Assembly (NCBI GenBank): GCA_021773395.1
Contig: JAJFKB010000006.1
Coordinates: forward strand, 1 to 33,995
Direction: 5' to 3'
Length of the DNA: 33,995 bases
DNA from: Gammaproteobacteria bacterium
Lineage (GTDB): Bacteria; Pseudomonadota; Gammaproteobacteria; Pseudomonadales; IMCC2047
A program made the position numbers and the translations under genes. The notes beneath the pieces were generated by a model, which searched no databases, was not told the DNA's origin, and worked only from the letters and a program-made list of their open reading frames with translations. Each line of letters begins with the position of its first letter. The stretch's first letter is position 1. This document shows, in pieces, positions 16,991 to 26,117 of this stretch.

Positions 16991-17342
16991 TGCTGTGATC
17001 AGGCGCGTTGTTAGTCTTCAGTGGTGTTTGTTCTGGGCCTGGTGCTTTTTTGTTGTCCGGCAGGACCTTGCCTGTGTCAGAAATATTGATATCCAGCGAG
17101 TTATGCAATTGTTGCTGGGTTTCTTTCAGCTGCGCCATGATCTCTTCGTTGCGCAGATCCTGACGTATTTCATCGGCACCGATTTCCTGCTCCAGATCTT
17201 TGCGGAACTGAGAATAGGTGCGCCGTGCTCGCCCCAGCCAGAGCGCCAGTGTGCGAATGGTCTCAGGAAGACGGTTGGGTCCGATAACGATCAAGCTAAC
17301 CAGCGCGATCAGCAAAATTTCGGCGAAGCCGATGTCAAACAT
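16983..17342 (-). CDS. tatB: Sec-independent translocase subunit TatB
   Basis: This is a single-span Tat component that forms the receptor complex with TatC. It starts MFDIGFAEILLIALVSLIVI with the GPNRLPE turn typical of TatB, then an amphipathic helix and a polar, Gln-rich tail. The length is 119 residues. The ATG lies 9 bases downstream of the tatA stop, and its 3' end overlaps tatC. Confidence 0.96.
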   Translation of the reverse strand: MFDIGFAEILLIALVSLIVIGPNRLPETIRTLALWLGRARRTYSQFRKDLEQEIGADEIRQDLRNEEIMAQLKETQQQLHNSLDINISDTGKVLPDNKKAPGPEQTPLKTNNAPDHSNE

Positions 17343-17351
17343 GGGGAGGCT

Positions 17352-17609
17352 CTACTTTTTCGAATCCTTTTGTTTGGTCTTTTCAGCTTTACCTTCGATA
17401 ATATCGTTATCCTGCTCTTCGAGCTGTGCTGGATCCGCTTTATCCTGGTCGCTGGTATCCTGGTCGTTGGTATCCATGGCTTTGCGAAAACCCTTCACAG
17501 CATTTCCCAGATCACTGCCAAAATTACGCAAACGCTTTGTACCGAAAAGTAAAATCACGATCGCCAACACAATTAATAATTGCCAAATGCTAATGCCACC
17601 TAAGCCCAT
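17352..17609 (-). CDS. tatA: Sec-independent translocase subunit TatA
   Basis: This is the pore-forming Tat component, 85 residues. It has a short N-terminus, one membrane helix ([15 protein letters not shown]), the hinge [14 protein letters not shown], an amphipathic helix and an acidic-basic tail. A GGAGG-like site precedes ATG 17609. It is the first gene of tatABC. Confidence 0.96.
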   Translation of the reverse strand: MGLGGISIWQLLIVLAIVILLFGTKRLRNFGSDLGNAVKGFRKAMDTNDQDTSDQDKADPAQLEEQDNDIIEGKAEKTKQKDSKK

Positions 17610-17687
17610 GCGTATCCTCCGGGGATTTATTCAGGTTATATGCAAACAAATAGTAACTTAGAAAGGGGTATATAAAAAGTGCTCAAT

Positions 17688-18014
17688 TCAGTTGCGAGAG
17701 GCCTTCTCCTCGAGTCCGGAGATGTTAAAACGACGCTGCAATTCTTCAAGAACGGCTTCTGGCGACTCGCCCAGATGACTGAGCATGACGAGTGTGTGAA
17801 ACCATAGGTCTGCTGTTTCGCTGATTACCGGGCCATTATCGCCGTTTTGTGCCGCATCCTTGGCGGCCAAAATGGTTTCAGTTGCTTCCTCACCGACTTT
17901 CTCAAGGATTTTGTTTAGACCTTTATGATGTAGGCTTGCAACGTAGGAGCTCTCTGGAGACTCCTGTTTGCGCTGTTCGATAATCTGAGCCAGTTCGGAC
18001 AAAAGGTTGTTCAT
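17688..18014 (-). CDS. hisE: Phosphoribosyl-ATP pyrophosphatase HisE
   Basis: The enzyme catalyses step 2 of histidine synthesis, PR-ATP to PR-AMP. It is an all-alpha MazG-like protein with the [16 protein letters not shown] and [13 protein letters not shown] metal-binding motifs. It has 108 residues from ATG 18014, which has AGAGG 8 bases upstream; the frame extends to 18092 inside hisI without support. It lies 10 bases after hisI and is separate from it, not fused as in enteric HisIE. Confidence 0.95.
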   Translation of the reverse strand: MNNLLSELAQIIEQRKQESPESSYVASLHHKGLNKILEKVGEEATETILAAKDAAQNGDNGPVISETADLWFHTLVMLSHLGESPEAVLEELQRRFNISGLEEKASRN

Positions 18015-18024
18015 GGTCAGGCCT

Positions 18025-18420
18025 CTAACGATTGTAAATATCTTCCGGCTGCTTAAGCACCGGGTCGGCAGGCTGCCATTGCTGATCAGCAAAGCGCAGA
18101 TAGAAACAACTTTCTCTGCCAGTGTGACAGGCTATGCCTCCCAATTGTTCGACCTGCATTAATACTACGTCCTGGTCACAATCGATCCTGATATCATAAA
18201 GCTTTTGTACGTGACCCGACTCCTCGCCCTTACGCCATAATTTTTTCCGTGATCGGGACCAGTATATGGCGCGGCCTTCCTGAATGGTTTTCTCCAATGC
18301 TTCGCGATTCATCCAGGCCATCATTAGTACACGTCCTGATTTATGGTCCTGCGCAATTGCCGGGATTAAACCGTCTTCAGTCCACTTCAATTGTTCTATC
18401 CAGTTATCTGTCATAGTCAT
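18025..18420 (-). CDS. hisI: Phosphoribosyl-AMP cyclohydrolase HisI
   Basis: This zinc enzyme opens the purine ring of PR-AMP in histidine synthesis (step 3). Signatures are [10 protein letters not shown], the [18 protein letters not shown] block, the metal segment DIRIDCDQD and C-terminal [14 protein letters not shown]. It has 131 residues; ATG 18414 is an alternative start. The first ATG has no clear ribosome site. It lies 36 bases after ubiB and may be in the same operon. Confidence 0.95.
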   Translation of the reverse strand: MTMTDNWIEQLKWTEDGLIPAIAQDHKSGRVLMMAWMNREALEKTIQEGRAIYWSRSRKKLWRKGEESGHVQKLYDIRIDCDQDVVLMQVEQLGGIACHTGRESCFYLRFADQQWQPADPVLKQPEDIYNR

Positions 18421-18456
18421 ATGTTCGTATTTGTAAATTCCCTGGTATTATACTTC

Positions 18457-20097
18457 TTACGTGCCTTTGCCCACTAATAAATATAGGCCTGCGAGACCTG
18501 CAATCCAGCTCACAGGAGGTATTTGGTAAAGCTGTTCGTGTCCGGTGGTTGCGGTAATTGTCGCCAGAGCAATTGCTGCAATGCCCCACCATGCTCTTTT
18601 TTGTCTACGGCGGCCCTGTTCAATTTCTGCGGTGAGTAGCTTTAAGGTTTGCCGTTGCTGATCATTATTATCCTTAAAGCGTTTAATCTGTTGCACTACA
18701 TCCAGAACCAACTGTGGCATTTCAGCGGTCTGCTCCAGCCAGTCCGGACCTTGTTCTCGCATCGCTTTGAGCAATCCGGGAGGGCCGGTGCGTTCCTTCA
18801 TCCAATCTTCGAGAAAGGGTTTGGCGGTAAACCAGAGATCCAGATCCGGGTAGATTTGTCGTCCCAATCCTTCGATATTGAGCAGGGTTTTCTGTAACAA
18901 AACCAATTGTGGTTGGACTTCCATATTGAACTGTCTAGCCGTCTGGAATAGTCTTAATAACACTTGTCCAAAAGAAATATCCTTGAGCGGCTTTTCAAAA
19001 ATGGGTTCACAGACGCTGCGAATAGATGTTTCAAATTCTGATAGCGGAGTATCTTCGGGTACCCAGCCCGATTCAATATGTAGCGCGGCAACCTGGCGAT
19101 AATCCCGTTTGAAAAACGCCAATAAAATACGTGCCAGGTAATTTTTATCTTCCTGTGTCAGACTGCCAACAATGCCACAATCAATGGCTATGTATTGAGG
19201 TTCTGCTGGATTCTTTGTCGAAACGAAAATATTGCCGGGATGCATGTCGGCATGAAAAAAACTGTCACGAAAAACCTGTGTAAAGAATATCTCTACGCCT
19301 CTTTCTGCCAGCTTTTTCATATCGGTATTCTGACGGTGCAAAGCGGCAATATCAGCTATGGGGATGCCGTGTATGCGCTCCATTACCAACACATTTTTGC
19401 GAGTGAAATCCCAGTATATCTGTGGGAGATAGATCAGGTCTGAATCCTGAAAGTTCCTTCTAAGCTGTGAGGTGTTACCTGCTTCAATCAGTAGATTAAG
19501 TTCGTTAAAAATCGTTCGCTCATAATCAGTGACTACTTCAACCGGACGCAGTCGGCGGCCGTCTTCAGAATACCTTTGTAGCAACTGGGCTAAGGTGAAT
19601 AGCAGGTTGAGGTCATCGCGAATAGTCTTATGTATTCCGGGGCGGATTACCTTGACGACTACCTCGTCACCCGCATGTAATTTTGCACAATGAACTTGAG
19701 CAACTGACGCGGATGCCAGTGGCTGGGTTTCAAACTCAGAGAAAAGCTCATTAACACTCTGTCCCAGGGCTTTTTCGATAATCGTCGTCGCCTGCTCTCC
19801 GGCAAAGGGTGGAACCTGGTCCTGCAGCCGTTTTAATTCATCAGCGATATCGTCGGGTAGCAGGTCGCGTCGTGTAGAGAGCATCTGCCCAAATTTAATA
19901 AATACCGGCCCTAGCTCTTCGAGTGCCAGGCGCAGACACTCTGCGCGAGACAGTTTTGAGGCGGGGAAAAGACGCCAGGGAGCAATAAGGAACAGCCAGC
20001 GTATTGGCGCTGGCAGTGGTGCCAGATCAAAATACACATCGAGTCTGTATTTGCTAAAAATAAAGGCGATTCTGATGAGCCTGAAAACCCGGGTCAC
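18457..20097 (-). CDS. ubiB: Ubiquinone biosynthesis kinase-like protein UbiB
   Basis: This atypical ABC1/ADCK-type ATPase is needed for ubiquinone synthesis. It has 546 residues. Visible are the KxGQ-region [16 protein letters not shown], the Ala-rich nucleotide loop [11 protein letters not shown], the lysine motif VVVKVIRPG, catalytic [11 protein letters not shown] and the metal motif AIDCGIVG. Two membrane helices close the protein. It starts at GTG 20097, overlapping the ubiJ TGA (GTGA), so translation is coupled. Confidence 0.96.
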   Translation of the reverse strand: MTRVFRLIRIAFIFSKYRLDVYFDLAPLPAPIRWLFLIAPWRLFPASKLSRAECLRLALEELGPVFIKFGQMLSTRRDLLPDDIADELKRLQDQVPPFAGEQATTIIEKALGQSVNELFSEFETQPLASASVAQVHCAKLHAGDEVVVKVIRPGIHKTIRDDLNLLFTLAQLLQRYSEDGRRLRPVEVVTDYERTIFNELNLLIEAGNTSQLRRNFQDSDLIYLPQIYWDFTRKNVLVMERIHGIPIADIAALHRQNTDMKKLAERGVEIFFTQVFRDSFFHADMHPGNIFVSTKNPAEPQYIAIDCGIVGSLTQEDKNYLARILLAFFKRDYRQVAALHIESGWVPEDTPLSEFETSIRSVCEPIFEKPLKDISFGQVLLRLFQTARQFNMEVQPQLVLLQKTLLNIEGLGRQIYPDLDLWFTAKPFLEDWMKERTGPPGLLKAMREQGPDWLEQTAEMPQLVLDVVQQIKRFKDNNDQQRQTLKLLTAEIEQGRRRQKRAWWGIAAIALATITATTGHEQLYQIPPVSWIAGLAGLYLLVGKGT

Positions 20098-20753
20098 GGT
20101 TGTGTTTCCTCTGTGCTATGAATCTTATTTGTTTGTTGAGTTAGCAAACCTAGTTTTTTGATACGTGCCGACATCCGATCGGCTGCCAAGGCTACGGTAT
20201 CAATGTCATTATAAAAGGCTTCGACCTCAAGCCTGGGTGGCATGGAACGTGCCTCTTCATGCAGGTACTCTTCGGTATTTTGCAGAAGACTGTTGACCGT
20301 CTGCTGGCCCCAGTTAAGCAGCGATCGAGTCTGCTGACCGATTTCGTGTGCGGCTACATCGCCAACCCACTGTGCCAGTTTATCTTCCCAGTCGATCTCC
20401 AGATTTGAGAGAATCGATTGTAACTGGCTGGCAGCTTGAGTGTCACCGCTGACTTTTAGTTTGCGATTGAATAGGGCGTCAGATTTGTTCGGTTCGATTA
20501 ACAGCTGCATAAGCGCGCTGCTATCCCCTTCAATCTGTGCGTCGGCCATTGACCCGGTATCGGGCTGGACGCCTATGCCGTCCCCTCTCAGCTGAATTAG
20601 CAGTGAAATTTGTGGTGCTGTACAGGTGATTTGAAAAGTTTTACCTTCTAATTCGCTCAGCCTGTTAAGTGTTGCGGGGTCCAGGCGCAAAGTACTGTTG
20701 AGTGCCGACTCTATGATTGCGAAAACGTTACTTTTTAGTTGTTGTTCAGACAT
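20094..20753 (-). CDS. ubiJ: Ubiquinone biosynthesis accessory factor UbiJ
   Basis: UbiJ is a lipid-binding SCP2-domain protein of the soluble Ubi complex. It has 219 residues. The N-terminal SCP2 part ([20 protein letters not shown]) is followed by a helical, charged C-terminus with probable coiled coil. Its place between ubiE and ubiB is the conserved order in gammaproteobacteria. The start is 13 bases after the ubiE stop. Confidence 0.93.
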   Translation of the reverse strand: MSEQQLKSNVFAIIESALNSTLRLDPATLNRLSELEGKTFQITCTAPQISLLIQLRGDGIGVQPDTGSMADAQIEGDSSALMQLLIEPNKSDALFNRKLKVSGDTQAASQLQSILSNLEIDWEDKLAQWVGDVAAHEIGQQTRSLLNWGQQTVNSLLQNTEEYLHEEARSMPPRLEVEAFYNDIDTVALAADRMSARIKKLGLLTQQTNKIHSTEETQP

Positions 20754-20766
20754 TAGCTAAAGGGCG

Positions 20767-21516
20767 TCAGGGTTTAATGCCTTTGTGTATGGCAACAACG
20801 CCACCGGTCAGATTGTAGAATTCACACCGTTCCAGTCCGGTTTGCTCCATCATCCCTTTTAGCGTTTCCTGGTCTGGATGCATACGGATGGACTCTGCCA
20901 GATATCGGTAGCTATCTTTGTCGCCCGTGACCAGCTGTCCGATAGCCGGTAGCAGGGTAAATGAATATGCGTCGTAGATCTTGCTGAAAAGGGGGTTGTT
21001 TGGTTTGGAAAATTCTAGCACCAGCAGTCGTCCGCCTGGTTTTAGTACTCGAGTCAGTGAGCGTAGCGCGGCATCTTTGTCGGTAACATTACGCAAACCA
21101 AAGGCAATGGTAATACAGTCAAAACTGTTGTCAGCAAACGGCAGGCATTCAGCATTAGCCTGCACAAAGTCAATATTATTGCTGATGCCCTGGTCCAGTA
21201 AACGGTCGCGCCCGACAGAGAGCATTGAGCTATTTATATCCGAGAGAATAACCTGTCCCTGCTCGCCGACCAGCCGAGAAAAATGTCGAGTCAAATCTCC
21301 AGTGCCACCGGCGACATCCAGTACTTTGTTTCCGGTACGCACGCCGCTTAGCTCGATGGTGAACCTTTTCCAGACGCGATGGATGCCGAGTGACATCAGG
21401 TCATTCATAAAATCATACTTGTTTGCTACAGAGTGGAATACTTCTGCCACCTTGTTTGCTTTTTCCTCTACCGGGACATCCTGGTAGCCGAAATGCGTGG
21501 TGTCTTTATCGGCCAT
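20767..21516 (-). CDS. ubiE: Ubiquinone/menaquinone methyltransferase UbiE
   Basis: This is the SAM-dependent C-methyltransferase of ubiquinone (and menaquinone) synthesis. It has 249 residues. It shows the family signature [18 protein letters not shown], the SAM loop [30 protein letters not shown] and [18 protein letters not shown]-type motifs. It is the first gene of ubiE-ubiJ-ubiB. A 6-bp inverted repeat (GCGCTA-TTG-TAGCGC, 21543-21557) lies 27 bases upstream of its ATG. Confidence 0.97.
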   Translation of the reverse strand: MADKDTTHFGYQDVPVEEKANKVAEVFHSVANKYDFMNDLMSLGIHRVWKRFTIELSGVRTGNKVLDVAGGTGDLTRHFSRLVGEQGQVILSDINSSMLSVGRDRLLDQGISNNIDFVQANAECLPFADNSFDCITIAFGLRNVTDKDAALRSLTRVLKPGGRLLVLEFSKPNNPLFSKIYDAYSFTLLPAIGQLVTGDKDSYRYLAESIRMHPDQETLKGMMEQTGLERCEFYNLTGGVVAIHKGIKP

Positions 21517-21542
21517 ATTGCGTTCTAGCTCAATTAAAAGGA

Positions 21543-21557
21543 GCGCTATTGTAGCGC
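21543..21557. promoter_or_regulatory. Short hairpin in ubiE leader
   Basis: GCGCTA and TAGCGC form a perfect 6-bp stem with a TTG loop just upstream of the ubiE start. It may lie in the 5' leader or act as an operator. Confidence 0.3.
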
Positions 21558-21705
21558 AGTGCCAACCACATAACTATGGGCTGATTATAAAGCTTGTTCC
21601 AAGACGAATCATTTCTGAGTGAGGTGCATTATCTGTTTGAACTGAATTTTAATTATGAATGTATTTCAGGGCACGCACTCTGTGCTAATTGAGAAATGGT
21701 TTCGG

Positions 21706-21735
21706 TTGACAAATTGTCGTATAACCATACATTAT
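21706..21735 (+). promoter_or_regulatory. marR promoter with overlapping palindrome
   Basis: A perfect -35 TTGACA (21706-21711) is followed after 16 to 18 bases by TACATT/CATTAT as -10. The palindrome GACAAATTGTC (21708-21718) overlaps the -35 box. MarR-family proteins usually bind such inverted repeats, so this is a likely autoregulatory operator. Confidence 0.6.
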
Positions 21736-21827
21736 ACCTACCTGCTTTCGGCGGCTAAATTGAGGTTTGCTGGCGATTCGGGTGCAGGTTATAGTTTCGA
21801 TTAACCAATCTTTAAGGGCGGAAAAGG

Positions 21828-22301
21828 GTGAAGGCATCTTCAAAACAATCCAAAGATAGTGCGATAAATCTGGGGATTTTGGAAAATATCATTGGTTATC
21901 AATTGCGCAGAGCGCAGACCGCTTTGTTCCAGAATTTTGCCAGAAAGGTAGCGTCAAAAAATATAACGCCTGGTCAATTTGGTTTGTTAGTGAAGATTAA
22001 AAATAACCCTGGGATCAGTCAGACTGCCTTGGCCAGAGCGGATGGTATTGAACGATCTACGTTGGGGGAGATTATTGATCGATTTGAAGAGCGTCATCTG
22101 GTAGAGCGCCGCAAGCATGCGGTTGATAGAAGGGCCTACGCTTTGCATTTGACGGAAGAGGGTGTTGCCTTTCTTGATGAGGTCATCCCTCTGGTTTTTG
22201 AAAATGATGCCGAGATGCTGGAAAATTTTACAGCAGGTGAAGAGAAAGAACTGATAAGACTGCTTAAAATGCTGGCTGATCGGAGTGCCAGCGAGTCTTA
22301 A
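21828..22301 (+). CDS. MarR-family transcriptional regulator
   Basis: This is a dimeric winged-helix regulator of 157 residues. The DNA-binding core is NNPGISQTALARADGIERSTLGEIIDRFEERHLVERR, followed by the wing HAVDRRAYALHLTEEG, flanked by dimerisation helices. GTG 21828 is preceded by GGCGGAAAAGG. The ligand is unknown. It lies upstream of a hemerythrin-like gene and the rsx operon but 500 bases away, so control of those genes is only a guess. Confidence 0.88.
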   Translation: MKASSKQSKDSAINLGILENIIGYQLRRAQTALFQNFARKVASKNITPGQFGLLVKIKNNPGISQTALARADGIERSTLGEIIDRFEERHLVERRKHAVDRRAYALHLTEEGVAFLDEVIPLVFENDAEMLENFTAGEEKELIRLLKMLADRSASES

Positions 22302-22809
22302 TTGGGAGTTAAATAGGTGTGTATCAGATCGGCCGAAAAGTTTCTATCCTATCGGCCGTAGATATTTAACAGCCATGATATTTGCTTGAAAGCTGTTGTC
22401 CCATTGTAAGCTACGCTAAGTTGCCGTTGCGCTTAAGATTATCCGATTTCAGGAACACCTTTTTCCTTGTTCGAACGTGACGGTTTTACTCGAGCTGAAA
22501 AAACTACCTTAAAAGCGCATTAATTTCCCTATCCCTTCATGATGCGTCTAATCTAATATTAATGAGTTTCAAAGAGCTTCAAATCCGTGGTGTATTTTTT
22601 GGCGCGTGACGTTTCGTTGTGTGGCCATCATAGAGTCATACCGTAACGACGACGTTGAAGAAACCCTTACAATAAGGTATGCTTACATTAAATAGATACT
22701 ACAATTACGCTTTTTGATCATTCCTGTTTATGGGCAGATATAGCATTCAGCTCGTTGTGGGTAGTCGCCAGCAAGTCTTTTGACCGGGGCGGATAATTTT
22801 CAGAGAGTC
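22302..22809. other. Long intergenic region between marR and hemerythrin-like gene
   Basis: There is no supported gene in about 500 bases. ATCGGCCG occurs twice (22328-22335 and 22351-22358), starts 23 bases apart (about two helical turns), just after marR. The rest is AT-rich with stops in all frames. The size leaves room for a promoter region or a small RNA, but I could not identify either. Confidence 0.5.
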
Positions 22810-23277
22810 ATGCACGGGATGATGGAGTTCGACCTGATGACGGTGGATTATAGTTTTTTAAAAGTTGTTCATGAGCAGCAGTTGGAGATGATAGAGATTC
22901 TCGAGTTGTTTGAAGATGTCCTCCTGGATGCTAACTATCAAGATAAATGGCAAGCAGGAAATCAGGAAATCAGTAGCTTGTTCCGTAAGGTTGAGAATTT
23001 GATCGCCCGACATTTAGCCTTCGAAACGGACCACCTGTTGCCGCTGCTAGACAAGAGTGGTAGCGGTCTGGTGATGCAGCGATTGCTTAAACAGCGAGAA
23101 CTGATTTTAACCCATCTCGCCAAGATGACCTGTCTGATACGCGAGCTCCAGGTTAGCGATCTGGGTGTGTGTGTTTGGGATGATTTTGTTGATACTGCGC
23201 TCAGTCTGGTGCGCGCCACCTTTGCTCTGTTCCATTGGGAAGAGTTAGAATTTTTGCCCTGTTTCAGAAAGTGTTGA
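22810..23277 (+). CDS. Hemerythrin-like (HHE) protein
   Basis: This is an all-helical protein of 155 residues. His and Glu positions fit a hemerythrin four-helix bundle: VVHEQQLEM, ARHLAFETDHLLPLL, THLAKM and FHWEELEFLPCF. The last has H-x2-E but lacks the usual P-x-L ending. This suggests a di-iron or modified centre that could sense or carry O2 or NO, or hold iron. ATG 22810 was chosen; ATG 22819 is equally possible, and the frame opens at TTG 22780. It is upstream of rsxA with a 160-base gap. A second, more canonical hemerythrin follows the rsx genes. Confidence 0.6.
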   Translation: MHGMMEFDLMTVDYSFLKVVHEQQLEMIEILELFEDVLLDANYQDKWQAGNQEISSLFRKVENLIARHLAFETDHLLPLLDKSGSGLVMQRLLKQRELILTHLAKMTCLIRELQVSDLGVCVWDDFVDTALSLVRATFALFHWEELEFLPCFRKC

Positions 23278-23334
23278 TAGCGAATGGCCAGCTTGGGCTA
23301 TTTTGCGCAGCGTCAATTTAAAGATGAATTAATA

Positions 23335-23350
23335 TTGACTGGCATCCAGT
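23335..23350 (+). promoter_or_regulatory. Palindrome over -35-like box upstream of rsxA
   Basis: TTGACT (23335-23340) resembles a -35 box and overlaps the inverted repeat ACTGG-CAT-CCAGT (23338-23350). The surrounding sequence (ATATTGACT...AGTATTGTAT) loosely recalls an IscR type 1 site but the spacing is wrong. It is probably the control region of the rsx operon. Confidence 0.4.
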
Positions 23351-23439
23351 ATTGTATGATAGGCTATTAGTAAGTAACACTGACATTATGATACCAATAA
23401 TATTAGGAAATTATTCATTTCTCGAGAGGAATATGGCCG

Positions 23440-24015
23440 GTGTTTAGCGATGCAGCGCTGTTGCTTAGCGCGATCTTAGTGAATAATTTTGTCCTTTCAC
23501 AGTTTCTCGGATTGTGCCCTTTCATGGGGGTGTCAAATAAGGTAGAGACTGCGATTGGAATGGCGGCGGCGACCACATTTGTGTTGACGTTGGCTTCTGC
23601 CTGCGGCTATCTGGTATATCACCTGCTGCTTGTTCCCCTCGGCCTGGAGTACCTCAAAACTATTTTCTTCATCCTGATGATTGCCTCAGTTGTGCAATTG
23701 ACCAAGATGATTATCGAGAAGACCAGTCCCATTCTGTATCGGGTTCTCGGGGTGTTTTTACCCTTGATTACGAGCAATTGTGCTGTGCTTGGAGTGGTTT
23801 TGCAGAATACGGCGAAAGAGCACACCTTTCTTCAATCCCTGATTTGGGGGTTTGGTGGTGCGCTGGGCTTCTCACTGGTTTTGGTGTTGTTTTCTTCTAT
23901 GCGAGAACGTATTGCCGCCGCAGATGTTCCCGTTTCGCTTCAAGGGACGGCGATCGGTATGGTGACTGCCAGTCTGATCTCTTTAGCTTTTATGGGGTTC
24001 GCCGGGTTAGTCTAA
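23440..24015 (+). CDS. rsxA: Electron transport complex subunit RsxA/RnfA
   Basis: This is a membrane subunit of the Rnf/Rsx ion-pumping complex, 191 residues with six membrane helices. Typical motifs are [18 protein letters not shown] and [12 protein letters not shown]; the conserved Cys pair helps form the intramembrane Fe-S site with RsxE. It starts at GTG 23440 with GAGAGGA 9 bases upstream. It is the first gene of rsxABCDGE. Confidence 0.96.
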   Translation: MFSDAALLLSAILVNNFVLSQFLGLCPFMGVSNKVETAIGMAAATTFVLTLASACGYLVYHLLLVPLGLEYLKTIFFILMIASVVQLTKMIIEKTSPILYRVLGVFLPLITSNCAVLGVVLQNTAKEHTFLQSLIWGFGGALGFSLVLVLFSSMRERIAAADVPVSLQGTAIGMVTASLISLAFMGFAGLV

Positions 24016-24041
24016 ACCTGGTGTAAATAGGGGCTTCCATT

Positions 24042-24632
24042 ATGTACGCACTTTTGATTTCCTATCCATTGTTGTCCGCCCTGGTTGCACTTGGCAGCCT
24101 GGCGTTATTGTTTGGTGGAGTGCTCGGTTTTGCTGCGGTACGTTTTCGCGTTGAGAGTAATCCTATTGTTAACCAGGTGGATGAGCTGTTGCCTCAAAGC
24201 CAATGTGGTCAATGTGGTTATCCCGGTTGTGTTAATTATGCAGAAGCGATCGTAAATAATGATGAGGCGATCAACAAATGCCCGCCGGGTGGTCAATCGA
24301 CGGTTAATGCAATAGCAGAACTATTGGGTGTTGAAGCACCGGCCTCGGACGAGGAAGGCACCGCTTCGGGTCCTGTTATTGCGTACATTGATGAAACAGA
24401 CTGTTATGGTTGCACAAAGTGTCTGCGCACCTGCCCGGTAGATGCCATCATCGGTGCAACCAAGCAGATGCATACGGTTATTGATACCGACTGTACCGGC
24501 TGTGGTCTATGTGTAGATACCTGTTCAACCAACTGTATTTCAATGTACCCGGTACCGGTGACTACCAAGAATTGGGTATGGGAATTACCGGAGTATCCGG
24601 TGGTCATGGCGCGTGCAGGTAAAAAAGTATGA
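24042..24632 (+). CDS. rsxB: Electron transport complex subunit RsxB/RnfB
   Basis: This polyferredoxin subunit passes electrons to RsxC/RsxD. The N-terminal helix is a membrane anchor. CGQCGYPGC and the downstream Cys form one 4Fe-4S site. Two ferredoxin motifs follow, CYGCTKCLRTCPVDA and CTGCGLCVDTCSTNC. It has 196 residues. Its TGA overlaps the rsxC ATG (ATGA, 24629-24632). Confidence 0.96.
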   Translation: MYALLISYPLLSALVALGSLALLFGGVLGFAAVRFRVESNPIVNQVDELLPQSQCGQCGYPGCVNYAEAIVNNDEAINKCPPGGQSTVNAIAELLGVEAPASDEEGTASGPVIAYIDETDCYGCTKCLRTCPVDAIIGATKQMHTVIDTDCTGCGLCVDTCSTNCISMYPVPVTTKNWVWELPEYPVVMARAGKKV

Positions 24633-26104
24633 TCAATTTATTTAAACGGTTACGGGGTGGAATTCATCCACCTGATCGTAAGCAGATGTCTGCCGAACAC
24701 CCAATTCGCCTGATGCCTTTTGCTGACCGGTTAGTATTGCCTCTATCTCAGCACATAGGTACCCCAGCACATACTGTAGTAAAGATTGGCGAAAAAGTAC
24801 TGGGTGGACAGTTATTGGCGGAGGCCGACGGGCATTTTAGTTTACCTGTGCATTCGCCTACCTCGGGCAAAGTGATTGGTTTTGAGGATCGTCGGGTACC
24901 GCATCCGTCAAACTTAATGGCACCCTGCATAATGCTTGAGGTCGATGGAGATCATCGCGCCGTTGAGCAACAGGGTTTCGATGATTTCGAACAGGTGCCA
25001 AAAGCAGAGCTCTTGGCAGCCATCAGATCCTGTGGTATTGCAGGAATGGGGGGGGCGGGATTTCCCACTGATGCGAAGCTGAAACCGAGAGCAGGGAGCG
25101 CGATTGAGACATTGATCATCAATGGCATGGAATGCGAGCCTTACATTACCGCTGACGATCGATTGATGCGCGAGCATGCAGATGATGTGGTTGCCGGAGC
25201 CAGAATTCTTGCTCATTTGCTGGATAACCCAGGACGCTGTTTGATTGCTGTTGAAGATAATAAACCGGAAGCGATCGCGCAGCTTCGCCAAGCGGCGTCG
25301 GGCTCTGAAGTTGAAGTGTTGGAGTTGCCGACCAAATATCCATCGGGTAGCGAAAAACAACTGATACAGTTGGTTACAGGACAAAAGCTTCCAACTGGGC
25401 GATTGCCTTCGGATATCGGCGTGATGGTGCAGAATATTACCACCACAGTTGGTGTGTTCCGAGCGATTAAGCACGGTAAGCCAATGGGGGCCAGAGTGAC
25501 CACCGTGACGGGTAAGGCCATCGCTAATCCAGGTAATTACAAGGTGTTGATGGGTACTCCTGTATCTCACGTGCTTAAGGAAACCGGCTATCAACCTGAG
25601 TTATCCTCACGCTTGATTATGGGAGGGCCGATGATGGGCTTTACCATTACGGATACTGAAATCCCTATTATCAAGACCAGTAATTGTGTGCTCGCGCCGA
25701 CACAGGATGAGTTTGGTGAAGTGGATACGCCGCAAGCCTGTATCCGGTGCGGACGCTGTGCGCAGGTTTGTCCCATGCAATTGTTACCGCAACAGCTTTA
25801 CTGGTACTCGCAAAGTAGAGATCAGGACAAATTACAGCGTTATAACCTGTTTGATTGTATTGAGTGTGGCAGTTGTGCCTATGTCTGCACCAGCAATATC
25901 CCGCTGGTACATTATTACCGAGCTGCGAAAGGGGATATTCGGAACCGGCAACAGCAGCAGCAAGCTGCAGCGGGAGCTAAAAAACGACATGAGAAACGTA
26001 TGGCTCGTATGGCGGCATTGAAGGCCGAGCGTGATGCCAAGCGCAAGCCTCGAAGAGAAAGTGCATCGCCCGATGCAGGCAAAACTGAAACCCTAGAGTC
26101 TTGA
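24629..26104 (+). CDS. rsxC: Electron transport complex subunit RsxC/RnfC
   Basis: This is the peripheral flavin/NADH-side subunit. It has 491 residues and is a short form lacking the long repetitive C-terminus of the E. coli protein; here it ends in a Lys/Arg/Ala-rich tail of about 50 residues with a run of five Gln. Visible are the Gly-rich GIAGMGGAGFPTDAKL loop, NGMECEPYITADDRLM, and two ferredoxin motifs (CIRCGRCAQVCPM and CIECGSCAYVCTS). It is translationally coupled to rsxB. Confidence 0.96.
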   Translation: MINLFKRLRGGIHPPDRKQMSAEHPIRLMPFADRLVLPLSQHIGTPAHTVVKIGEKVLGGQLLAEADGHFSLPVHSPTSGKVIGFEDRRVPHPSNLMAPCIMLEVDGDHRAVEQQGFDDFEQVPKAELLAAIRSCGIAGMGGAGFPTDAKLKPRAGSAIETLIINGMECEPYITADDRLMREHADDVVAGARILAHLLDNPGRCLIAVEDNKPEAIAQLRQAASGSEVEVLELPTKYPSGSEKQLIQLVTGQKLPTGRLPSDIGVMVQNITTTVGVFRAIKHGKPMGARVTTVTGKAIANPGNYKVLMGTPVSHVLKETGYQPELSSRLIMGGPMMGFTITDTEIPIIKTSNCVLAPTQDEFGEVDTPQACIRCGRCAQVCPMQLLPQQLYWYSQSRDQDKLQRYNLFDCIECGSCAYVCTSNIPLVHYYRAAKGDIRNRQQQQQAAAGAKKRHEKRMARMAALKAERDAKRKPRRESASPDAGKTETLES

Positions 26105-26117
26105 TCGAGAAGCTGCT

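Noticed and set aside
16995-17552. 185-codon plus-strand frame over tatB/tatA
   Set aside because: Shadow of the opposite-strand tat genes, with no family features.
20981-21487. 168-codon plus-strand frame over ubiE
   Set aside because: Antisense shadow of ubiE, Ser/Arg-rich composition typical of a shadow frame.
24914-25594. Long open frame (226 codons) on the minus strand
   Set aside because: Lies wholly antisense to rsxC, shows no recognisable motif, and rsxC is certain.
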